A DNA stretch of 64,000 bases from Gavia stellata (taxonomy: Eukaryota > Chordata > Aves > Gaviiformes > Gaviidae), in assembly GCF_030936135.1 (NCBI RefSeq), contig NC_082636.1, forward strand, positions 78,770 to 142,769, read 5' to 3'. The notes beneath the pieces were generated by a model. It ran no database searches. It was not told where the DNA came from and worked only from the letters and a program-made list of their open reading frames with translations. The translations under genes and the position numbers were made by a program. Each line of letters opens with the position of its first letter. Within the stretch, counting starts at the first letter, position 1. Shown here piece by piece: positions 13,401-25,400 of the stretch.

Positions 13401-16400
13401 CCGGAACCCAGTGCAAGATGGTGGACGGGTGGCCCAAGTGTGTCCCACTGCCTTCGTGCAAGAACGTCCGCTGTGGAGCCGGAACACAGTGCAAGATGGT
13501 GGACGGGTGGCCAAAATGTGTCCCGTTGCCTTCGTGCAAGAACGTCCGTTGTGAAGCCGGAACCCAGTGCAAGATGGTGGACGGGTGGCCCAAGTGCGTC
13601 CCCATCCCCTCGTGTCACCGATTCCGTTGCGGCGAGGGCATGCGGTGCAAGATGGTGGCTGGTTGGCCCAAATGCGTCCACCTCCCGCCCTCCTGCCGGC
13701 CCATTCGCTGCCCGAAGGGGACCCGTTGCAAGATGGTGGACGGTTGGCCCAAATGCGTGCGCAAGCAGCTCTTCCAGAGGGAAGCGCCACCGCCTCCGGC
13801 TCTTCACGTGTCACCCTCGTGCCACCATCATCCCTGTCCCGAAGAGTCCACGTGTAAGGTGGTAGATGGTTGGCCCCGGTGTGTCCCAACCAAGACGTCC
13901 CCAAGGCGACCTTCTTGCGGTGACATCCACTGTCCCAAAGAGACCACGTGCAAGATGACGGACGGGTGGCCCCACTGCGTCCAAACCGGTCCCTCCTGTC
14001 ACAACATCCAGTGCCAGAAGGGAACCGCGTGTCGGATGGTTGACGGTTGGCCACGGTGCGTCCCAACCAAGACGTCCTCAAGACAACCTTGCCGGGACGT
14101 CCCATGTCCCAAAGGGACCACGTGCGAGATGGTGGACGACCAACCACGCTGCGTCCCCAAACCCCCCTCCTGCGACGACGTCCAATGCCAGAAGGGAACC
14201 GTGTGTCACATGGTTGACGGGTGGCCTTGGTGTGGGCCAACAAAGACCTCCCACTTGCAACTGGTCCACAAAATCCCGACGTGTGAAGACATCCGTTGCC
14301 AAAAGGGGACGGTGTGTAAAATGCTGGACGGGTGGCCCAAATGCGTGGGTCCCCTGCCCTCCTGCAGTGACATCCAGTGTCCCCAAGGTACCACGTGCAA
14401 GATGATCAGCGGTTGGCCCAAATGCATCCACAACCCGCCCTCCTGCGGCAACTTTCCGTGTCCGAAGGGGACCGTGTGCCTCATGGCGCACGGTTGGCCC
14501 CGCTGTGTGCAGAGAGGGCCGTCCCGCCACCAACCAGCTTCTCCCGCTCGGGCGGGAACCGGGAAATATTCCGATTCCCATCCCAGCCCGAAACATCTGC
14601 CCAGCGCGCAACCGTCCTGCACCAACGTACGGTGTCAGCAAGGGACCACGTGCAAGATGACGGATGGACAACCACGGTGTGTCCACAACCCGCCCTCCTG
14701 CAGTGACATCCAGTGCCAGAAGGGAACCACGTGTCAGATGGTCGAAGGTTGGCCACGGTGTGTCCAAACCAAGATGTCCATCAGGAAACCTTCTTGTGAT
14801 GATGTCCACTGTCCCCAAGGGACGACGTGCAACTTGATCAACGGCCAACCACGGTGTGTCCACAACCCGCCCTCCTGCCAGGACATCCAGTGCCAGAAGG
14901 GAACCATGTGTCAGATGGTCGATGGTTGGCCACGGTGTGTCCAAGCCAAGATCTCCCACACACCACCCATCCCAAAAAGACCAACCTGTGAGGACATCCA
15001 CTGCGCAAAAGGAACCGTGTGCACCACAGTCGATGGTGGACCCAAGTGCGTGGCCCAACAGCCTTCCTGCAGTGACGTCCAGTGTCCAAAAGGGACCACG
15101 TGCACGATGACGGATGGTCAACCACGGTGCGTCCACAACTCGCCCTCCTGCAGTGACATCCAGTGCCAGAAGGGAACCACGTGTCAGATGGTCGATGGTT
15201 GGCCACGGTGTGTCCAAACCAAGATGTCCATCAGGAAACCTTCTTGCAATGAGGTCCGCTGTCCCCAACGGACCACGTGCAACTTGATCGACGGCCAACC
15301 ACGATGTGTCCACAACCCGCCCTCCTGCAGTGACGTCCAGTGCCAGAAGGGAACCACGTGCCAGATGGTGGATGGTTGGCCACGGTGTGTCCAAGCCAAG
15401 ATCTCCCACACACCACCCATCCCAAAAAGACCAACCTGTGAGGACATCCACTGCGCAAAAGGAACCGTGTGCACCACAGTCGATGGTGGACCCAAGTGCG
15501 TGGCCCAACAGCCTTCCTGCAGTGACGTCCAGTGTCCAAAAGGGACCACGTGCAGGATGACGGATGGACAACCACGGTGTGTCCACAACCCGCCCTCCTG
15601 CAGTGACATCCAGTGCCAGAAGGGAACCACGTGTCAGATGGTCGATGGTTGGCCACGGTGTGTCCAAACCAAGATGTCCATCAGGAAACCTTCTTGTGAT
15701 GATGTCCACTGTCCCCAAGGGACGACGTGCAACTTGATCAACAGCCAACCACGGTGTGTCCACAACCCGCCCTCCTGCCAGGACATCCAGTGCCAAAAGG
15801 GAACCACGTGTCAGATGGTCGATGGTTGGCCACGGTGCATCCAAACCAAGATGTCCATCAGAAAACCTTCTTGCAACGAGGTCCACTGTCCCCAAGGGAC
15901 AACGTGCAACTTGATCAACGGCCAACCACGGTGTGTCCACAACCCGCCCTCCTGCAGGATGACGGATGGACAACCACGGTGTGTCCTCAACCCGCCCTCC
16001 TGCAGTGACATCCAGTGCCAGAAGGGAACCACGTGTCAGATGGTCGATGGTTGGCCACGGTGTGTCCAAACCAAGACATCCTCAAGACCACCGTCTTGTC
16101 ATGACATCCAGTGTCCCCAAGGGACCACGTGCAAGATGACAGACGATTGGCCCCACTGTGTCCACAACGCACCCTCCTGCAGTGACATCCAGTGCCAGAA
16201 GGGAACCACGTGTCAGATGGTGGATGGTTGGCCACGGTGTGTCCAAGCCAAGATCTCCCACACACCACCCATCCCAAAAAGACCAACCTGTGAGGACATC
16301 CACTGCGCAAAAGGAACCGTGTGCACCACAGTCGATGGTGGACCCAAGTGCGTGGCCCAACAGCCTTCCTGCAGTGACGTCCAGTGTCCAAAAGGGACCA

Positions 16401-19400
16401 CATGCACGATGATGGATGGACAACCACGGTGTGTCCACAACCCGCCCTCCTGCAGTGACATCCAGTGCCAGAAGGGAACCACGTGTCAGATGGTCGATGG
16501 TTGGCCACGGTGTGTCCAAACCAAGATGTCCATCAGGAAACCTTCTTGTGATGATGTCCACTGTCCCCAAGGGACGACGTGCAACTTGATCGACGGCCAA
16601 CCACGGTGTGTCCACAACCCGCCCTCCTGCCAGGACATCCAGTGCCAGAAGGGAACCACGTGCCAGATGGTTGATGGTTGGCCACGGTGTGTCCAAACCA
16701 AGACATCCTCAAGACCACCGTCCTGTCATGACATCCAGTGTCCCCAAGGGACCACGTGCAAGATGACGGATGATTGGCCCCACTGTGTCCACAACGCACC
16801 ATCCTGCAGTGACATCCAGTGCCAGAAGGGAACCACGTGTCAGATGGTGGATGGTTGGCCACGGTGTGTCCAAGCCAAGATCTCCCACATGCCACCCACC
16901 CCGAAAAGACCAACCTGTGAGGACATCCACTGCGCAAAAGGAACCGTGTGCACCACAGTCGATGGTGGACCCAAGTGCGTGGCCCAACAGCCTTCCTGCA
17001 GTGACGTCCAGTGTCCAAAAGGGACCACGTGCACGATGACGGATGGTCAACCACAGTGTGTCCACAATCTACCCTCCTGCCAGGACATCCAGTGCCAGAA
17101 GGGAACCACGTGCCAGATGGTCGATGGTTGGCCACGGTGTGTCCAAACCAAGATGTCCATCAGGAAACCTTCTTGCAACGAGGTCCGCTGTCCCCAAGGG
17201 ACCACGTGCAACTTGATCGACGGCCAACCACGGTGTGTCCACAACCCGCCCTCCTGCAGTGACGTCCAGTGCCAGAAGGGAACCACGTGTCAGATGGTCG
17301 AAGGTTGGCCACGGTGTGTCCAAACCAAGATGTCCATCAGGAAACCTTCTTGTGATGATGTCCACTGTCCCCAAGGGACCACGTGCAACTTGATCGACGG
17401 CCAACCACGGTGTGTCCACAACCCGCCCTCCTGCCAGGACATCCAGTGCCAGAAGGGAACCACGTGTCAGATGGTCGAAGGTTGGCCACGGTGTGTCCAA
17501 ACCAAGATGTCCATCAGGAAACCTTCTTGCAACGAGGTCCGCTGTCCCCAAGGGACCACGTGCAACTTGAGCGACGGCCAACCACGGTGTGTCCACAACC
17601 CGCCCTCCTGCCAGGACATCCAGTGCCAGAAGGGAACCACGTGTCAGATGGTCGAAGGTTGGCCACGGTGTGTCCAAACCAAGATGTCCATCAGGAAACC
17701 TTCTTGTGATGATGTCCACTGTCCCCAAGGGACCACATGCAACTTGATCGACGGCCAACCACGGTGTGTCCACAACCCGCCCTCCTGCAGTGACATCCAG
17801 TGCCAGAAGGGAACCACGTGTCAGATGGTCAATGGTTGGCCACAGTGTGTCCAAACCAAGACATCCTCAAGACCACCGTCTTGTCACGACATCCAGTGTC
17901 CCCAAGGGACCACGTGCAGGATGACAGATAATTGGCCCCACTGTGTCCACAGCGCACCCTCCTGCAGTGACATCCAGTGCCAGAAGGGAACCACGTGCCA
18001 GATGGTCGATGGTTGGCCACGGTGTGTCCAAGCCAAGACCACCCTGAGGCAACCATCTTGCAGCGATGTCTACTGTCCCCAAGGGACCATGTGCAACATG
18101 GTCAATGGGTGGCCCCAGTGTGTCCAAAATCGTCCCTCCTGCAGTGACATCCAATGCCAGAAGGGAATCACGTGCCAGATGGTCGATGGTTGGCCACGGT
18201 GTGTCCAAACCAAGCTGTCCCCAAGGAGACCTTCTTGCAGGAACATCCAGTGTCCCAAAGGGACCACGTGCAAGATGACAGACGGTTGGCCCCGATGTGT
18301 CCAAAATCCACCCTCCTGCAGTGACATCCAATGCCAGAAGGGAACCACGTGCCAGATGGTCGATGGTTGGCCACAGTGCACCCAAACCAAGACCGTACTG
18401 AGGCAACCTTCTTGCAGGGACGTCCAATGTCCCAAAAGGACCACGTGTAAGATGCTGAAGGGGTGGCCTCAATGTGTCCACCACCAGCCCTCCTGCAGTG
18501 TCGTCCACTGTCCCGAAGGGACCACGTGTAAGATGACAGGTGGTTGGCCCCGATGTGTTCATATTCAACCTTCCTGCGAAGATGTCCAGTGCCAGAAGGG
18601 AACCACGTGCCAGATGGTCGATGGTTGGCCACGGTGTGTCCAAACAAAGACATCCCTCAGGAGACCTTCTTGTAGCAACATCCACTGTCCCAAAGGGACC
18701 ATGTGCAAGGTGACCAATGGGTGGCCTCAGTGTGTCCACAACCCGCCCTCCTGCCATGAGGTCCAGTGCCAGAAGGGAACCACGTGTCAGATGGTTGATG
18801 GTTGGCCACGGTGTGTCCAAGCCAAGACCACCTTGAGGCAACCATCTTGCAGCGATGTCCGCTGTCCCCAAGGGACGACGTGTAGTTTGATCGATGGCCA
18901 ACCACAGTGTGTCCCCAACCCGCCCTCCTGCAGCGACATCCAGTGTGAGAAAGGAACCACGTGTCAGATGGTCGATGGTTGGCCACGGTGCATCCAAACT
19001 AAGACCTTGCCAAGGCGACCTTCCTGCAGTGACGTCCACTGTCCCAAAGCAACCACATGCAAAATGCTGCAGGGTTGGCCACAGTGTGTCCACAACCAAC
19101 CCTCCTGTAACGACGTCCAATGCCAGAAGGGAACCACGTGTCAGATGGTTGATGGTTGGCCACGGTGTGTCCAAATCAAGACTTCCATTCGGAGACCTTC
19201 TTGCCGGGACGTCCAATGTCCCCAAGGGACCACGTGCAAGATGACAGACGGTTGGCCCCGATGTGTCCACAATCGTCCCTCCTGCAGTGACACCCAGTGC
19301 CAGAAGGGAACCACGTGCCAGATGGTTGATGGTTGGCCACGGTGTGTCCAAATCAAGACCTCCATTAGGAGACCTACTTGCAGTGATGTCCACTGTCCCA

Positions 19401-22400
19401 AAGGGACCACGTGCAAGATGCTACAGGGGTGGCCCCAGTGTGTCCACAGCCATCCCTCCTGTAATGACGTCCAATGCCAGAAGGGAACCACGTGTCAGAT
19501 GGTGGATGGTTGGCCACGGTGCGTCCAAACCAAGACCGTTCTGAGGCAACCGTCTTGTGGTGACATCCACTGTCCCAAAGGGACCACGTGCAAGATGCTG
19601 CAGGGGTGGCCTCAATGTGTCCACAGCCATCCCTCCTGCAGTGACATCCAGTGCCAGAAGGGAACCACGTGTCAAATGGTCGATGGTTGGCCACGGTGCG
19701 TCCAAACCAAGACCGTTCTGAGGCAACCATCTTGCAGTGACATCCACTGTCCCAAAGGGACCACGTGCAAGATGCTGCAGGGGTGGCCCCAGTGTGTCCA
19801 CAGCCAACCCTCCTGTAATGACATCCACATCCACTGCCAGAAGGGAACCACGTGTCAGATGGTTGATGGTTGGCCACAGTGCATCCAAATCAAGACCTCC
19901 ATTAGGAGACCTAGTTGCAGTGACGTCCACTGTCCCAAGGGGACCACGTGCAAGATGCTACAGGGGTGGCCCCAGTGTGTTCACATCCAACCCTCCTGCA
20001 GCGATGTCCACTGTCCCCAAGGGACCATGTGCAACATGGTCAACGGGTGGCCCCAGTGTGTCCAAAATCGTCCCTCCTGCAGTGACATCCACTGCCAGAA
20101 GGGAACCACGTGTCAGATGGTCGATGGTTGGCCACGGTGTGTCCAAACCAAGTTGTCCATCAGGAAACCTTCTTGCGATGATGTCCACTGTCCCCAAGGG
20201 ACCACGTGCAACTTGATCGACGGACAACCACGGTGTGTCCACAACCCGCCCTCCTGCAGTGACATCCAGTGCCAGAAACAAACCATGTGCCAGATGGTCG
20301 ATGGTTGGCCACGGTGCGTCCAAACTAAGACCTTGCCAAGGAGACCTTCCTGCCGTGACATCCACTGTCCCAAAGCAACCACGTGCAAGATGCTGCAGGG
20401 CTGGCCACAGTGTGTCCACACCCCACCCTCCTGCCAGGACATCCAGTGCCAGAAGGGAACCACGTGCCAGATGGTTGATGGTTGGCCACGGTGTGTCCAA
20501 AACAAGATGACCCCAACGAGACCTTCTTGCATGAATGTCCAATGTCCCCAAGGGACCACGTGCAAGATGAGAGACGGTTGGCCCCAATGTGTCCAAAATC
20601 GTCCCTCCTGCAGTGACACCCAGTGCCAGAAGGGAACCACGTGCCAGATGGTTGATGGTTGGCCACGGTGTGTCCAAATCAAGACCTCCATTAGGAGACC
20701 TTCTTGCAGTGATATCCACTGTTCCAAGGGGACCACGTGCAAGATGACCGATGGTTGGCCTCAGTGTGTCCACAACCCACCCTCCTGCCAGGACACCCAA
20801 TGCCAGAAGGGAACCACGTGCCGGATGGTTGATGGTTGGCCACAGTGCGTCCAAACCAAGACCGTTCTGAGGCAACCATCCTGCAACGATGTTCACTGTC
20901 CCCAAGGGACCACGTGCAACATGGTCAATGGGTGGCCCCAGTGTGTTCACAACCCACCCTCCTGCAGTGACCTCCAGTGCCAGAAGGGAACCACGTGCCA
21001 GATGGTTGATGGTTGGCCACGGTGTGTCCAAATCAAGACCTCCATTAGGAGACCTTCTTGCAGTGATATCCACTGTTCCAAGGGGACCACGTGCAAGATG
21101 ACCGATGGTTGGCCTCAGTGTGTCCATAACCCGCCCTCCTGCCAGGACACCCAATGCCAGAAGGGAACTACGTGCCGGATGGTTGATGGTTGGCCACGGT
21201 GTGTCCAAACCAAGACCGTTCTGAGGCAGCCATCCTGCAACGATGTTCACTGTCCCCAAGGGACCACGTGTAATATGGTCAATGGGTGGCCCCAGTGTGT
21301 TCACAACCCACCCTCCTGCAGTGACCTCCAATGCCAGAAGGGAACCATGTGCCAAATGGTTGATGGTTGGCCACGGTGTGTCCAAACCAAGACGTCCATT
21401 AGGACACCTTCTTGCAGTGATGTCCGCTGTCCCAAAGGGACCACCTGCAAGATGCTGCAGGGTTGGCCTCAGTGTGTCCACAGCCAACCCTCCTGTAACG
21501 ACGTCCAATGCCAGAAGGGAACCACGTGTCAGATGGTTGATGGTTGGCCACGGTGTGTGCAAAACAAGATGACCCCAACGAGACCTTCTTGCCGGGACGT
21601 CCAATGTCCCCAAGGGACCACGTGCAAGATGACAGACGGTTGGCCCCGATGTGTCCAAAATCGTCCCTCCTGCAGTGACATCCAGTGCCAGAAGGGAACC
21701 ACGTGCCAGATGGTTGATGGTTGGCCACGGTGTGTCCAAACCAAGACCTCCATTAGGAGACCTACTTGCAGAGACGTCCGATGTTCCAAGGGGACCACAT
21801 GCAAAATGCTACAGGGTTGGCCTCAGTGTGTCCACAGCCAACCCTCCTGTAACGACGTCCAATGCCAGAAGGGAACCACGTGCCAGTTGGTCAATGGTTG
21901 GCCACAGTGTGTCCAAACCAAGACGTTCATCAGGAAACCTTCTTGTAATGATGTCCACTGTCCCCAAGGAACCACGTGCAACTTGATCGATGGCCAACCA
22001 CGGTGTGTCCACAACCCGCCCTCCTGCAGTGACATCCAATGCCAGAAGGGAACCACGTGCCAGATCGTCGATGGTTGGCCACGGTGTCTACAAACCAAGA
22101 CCGTTCTGAGGCAACCGTCTTGCAGTGACGTCCACTGTCCCCAAGGGACCACGTGCAAGATGACAGACGGTTGGCCCCAATGTGTCCAAAATCGTCCCTC
22201 CTGCAGTGACATCCAGTGCCAGAAGGGAACCACGTGTCAGATGGTGGATGGTTGGCCACGGTGTGTCCAAACCAAGACCTCCATTAGGAGACCTTCCTGC
22301 AGTGACGTCCACTGTCCCAAAGGGACCACGTGCAAGATGCTGCAGGGGTGGCCCCAGTGTGTCCACAGCCAACCCTCCTGTAACGATGTCCACTGTCCCC

Positions 22401-25400
22401 AAGGGACCACGTGCAACATGGTCAATGGGTGGCCCCAGTGTGTCCAAAGTCGTCCCTCCTGCAGTGACATCCAGTGCCAGAAGGGTACCGCATGTCAGAT
22501 GGTCGATGGTTGGCCACGGTGTGTCCAAGCCAAGACCACCCTGAGGCAACCATCTTGCAGCGATGTCCACTGTCCCCAAGGGACCATGTGCAAGATGACA
22601 GATGGTTGGCCCCGATGTGTCCAAAACCGACCTTCCTGCAGTGACACCCAGTGCCAGGAGGGAACCACGTGCCAGATGGTCGATGGTTGGCCACGGTGTG
22701 TCCAAATCAAGACCTCCATTCGGAGACCTTCTTGCAGTGACGTCCACTGTCCCAAAGGGACCACGTGCAAGATGCTGCAGGGGTGGCCCCAGTGTGTCCA
22801 CAGCCATCCCTCCTGCAGTGACATCCAATGTCCCAAGGGTGCCACCTGCACCATGACAGATGGGTGGCCCCGCTGCCTTCCCAGCTATCCCCTCTTCAGA
22901 TCTGTCTCCTGGGGCCACCCCGCTTCCGTCCCTCCGTTTTCTCCTGGCCTCTCATCGCTTCCCTTGTCCTGCGTCGGCATCCACTGCGTCACCATCCCCG
23001 GCTCCTGCCAGCACGTGGCCTGCAAACCCGGCACTGCCTGCGTGGTAGTGCACGGTCATCCTGCCTGCGTCTCCCGACCCTCCTGCAAGAACCTCCGCTG
23101 CAAGGCGGGAATGGGCTGCAAGGTCCTCAACGGGTGGCCCCGCTGCGTCCGCGTCCCCTCCTGCGGTGACCTGCGGTGCCCACGCGAGACGACGTGCCGG
23201 GTGGCGCAAGGGTGGCCCAAATGCGTGCGGCTGACGAGGAACGCGCCCGCGACGTCTTGCGCCGACCTCTCCTGCAAGTCCGGCACCGTGTGTCGCGTGG
23301 CGGAGGGCGTCCCCCGCTGCGTCCCCCCTAAGCCCACCTGTGCCACGGTGCGCTGCTCGGAAGGTACCACGTGCCAGACGGTGGAGGGTTGGCCCAAATG
23401 CGTGCCAAATCAACCCACCTGCAGCACCGTCCGCTGCCCCGTGGGCACCGCCTGCCAGCCGGTGGGAGGTTGGCCCACGTGCGTACCCAACAAGCCCTCC
23501 TGCCGCACCGTCCGCTGCCCGGCTGGGACCACGTGCCAGATGGTGGAGGACTGGCCCAAATGCGTACCCAACAAGCCGTCTTGCACCGAGGTGCATTGCC
23601 CGGCGGGGACAACCTGCCAGACGGTGGAGGATTGGCCTACGTGCATGCCCAAGAAGCCATCGTGCCACGATATGAGTTGTCCGGCTGGAACAACCTGCCA
23701 GTTGGTGGAAGAGTGGCCCAAATGCGTGGCCAAGAAGCCCTCCTGCAACGACGTGCGTTGCCCGTCTGGAACGACGTGCCAGATGGTGGAAAGCTCCCCC
23801 AGCTGCGTCCCCAACAAGCCGTCGTGCAAAGACCTGCGTTGTCCAACCGGAACGAGGTGTAAGATGGCGGAAAGCTCCCCCAGCTGCGTCGCCATCAACC
23901 CATCGTGCAACGACGTGGATTGCCCGAAGGGGACGAGGTGTAAGATGGTGGAAAACTCCCCCAGATGCCTCCCCGTCTCGCAGCCCCCACTCATCTGCCA
24001 CGTTTTGGGGCGTTGGCGCTACCGGGCCTTCGACGGGAAGAACTACGGCTTGAGCGGAGCTTGCACCCAGACGTTGGCCACCACCTGCGGCACCCACTTG
24101 CCCACCCTGCAGGTGACGGCGGGTGGCCAGGTGGGCAGGGGACCCGCCGCCACCTTCGGCCACGTCACCCTCCGCGGGGACGGCTACGAGGTGGTCCTGC
24201 TCCGAGGAGAGGAGACGACGGCGAGGGTGAGGATACGGCTCTGGGCGGAGCACGGGGTGGGGTGGGTGGGTGGGTGGGTGGGTGCGGGATCTTCTCCAGG
24301 AGGGGACCCAGGCGTCCGGGTGTCCCAGCCGGTGTCCCCTCCCCGCAGGTGGCCGGGCGTCAGATCCGCCTGCCCCTCTCGCTGGCGGGGGGTCGGGTGC
24401 GGCTGGAACGTCGGGGGGGCCAGCGGCGGGTGACGACAGCCGCGGGATTGCGGGTGGCATTCGGCGGGGACGGCGCGGTGACGGTGACGGCGCCGGGGTG
24501 GCTACGGGGACAAGTCTGCGGGGTCTGCGGCCAGCCTGAGGAGGGGGACAGCGGGGGACAGGGGACGCGGTGCCGTGAGTGGGGCGGGGGGGTGGGGGAG
24601 GGGACACGGGGGATGGGGGGATGGAGGAGGAGGAGGTGAGGAGGGAGGGAGGGAGAAACAGTGGGAGAGGGATGGAGGGAAGGAGGAAGAGTGGGAGGAT
24701 GATGATGGGATGGAGAAGTGGGTGAAGAGGGATGGAGAAACAGTGGAGGAAGGATGGAGGGATGAAGGGAGAGAGGGATCAAGGAATGGGTGAAGAAGGA
24801 GGGAGGGAGGGAGTATCAGTGGGAGAGGGATGGAGGGATGATGGGATGGAGGGAGAGAGGGATGACGAAGGGTGTGAAGAAGGATGGAGGGATGGAAGGA
24901 GGGATGGAGAAAGAGTGGGAGAGGGATGGAGGGATGGAGAAGTGGGTGAAGGAGGATGGAGGCGTGAAGGGAGGGAGGGAGGGATGGAGAAAGATGGAAG
25001 AGGGATGGAGGAAGAGTGGGAGGATGATGATGGGATGGAGAAGTGGGTGAAGAGGGATGGAGAAACAGTGGAGGAAGGATGGAGGGATGAAGGGAGAGAG
25101 GGATCAAGAAATGGGTGAAGAAGGAGGGAGGGAGGGAGAAACAGTGGGAGAGGGATGGAGGGATGATGGGATGGAGGGAGAGAGGGATGACGAAGGGTGT
25201 GAAGAAGGATGGAGGGATGGAAGGAGGGATGGAGAAAGAGTGGGAGAGGGATGGAGGGATGGAGAAGTGGGTGAAGGAGGATGGAGGCGTGAAGGGAGGG
25301 AGGGAGGGATGGAGAAAGATGGAAGAGGGATGGAGGAAGAGTGGGAGGATGATGATGGGATGGAGAAGTGGGTGAAGAGGGATGGAGAAACAGTGGAGGA

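Noticed and set aside
11826-14243. Minus-strand open frames antisense to the FOLN array (up to about 805 codons)
   Set aside because: Mirror image of a stop-free coding repeat. Cysteine spacing and signal peptide exist only on the plus strand.
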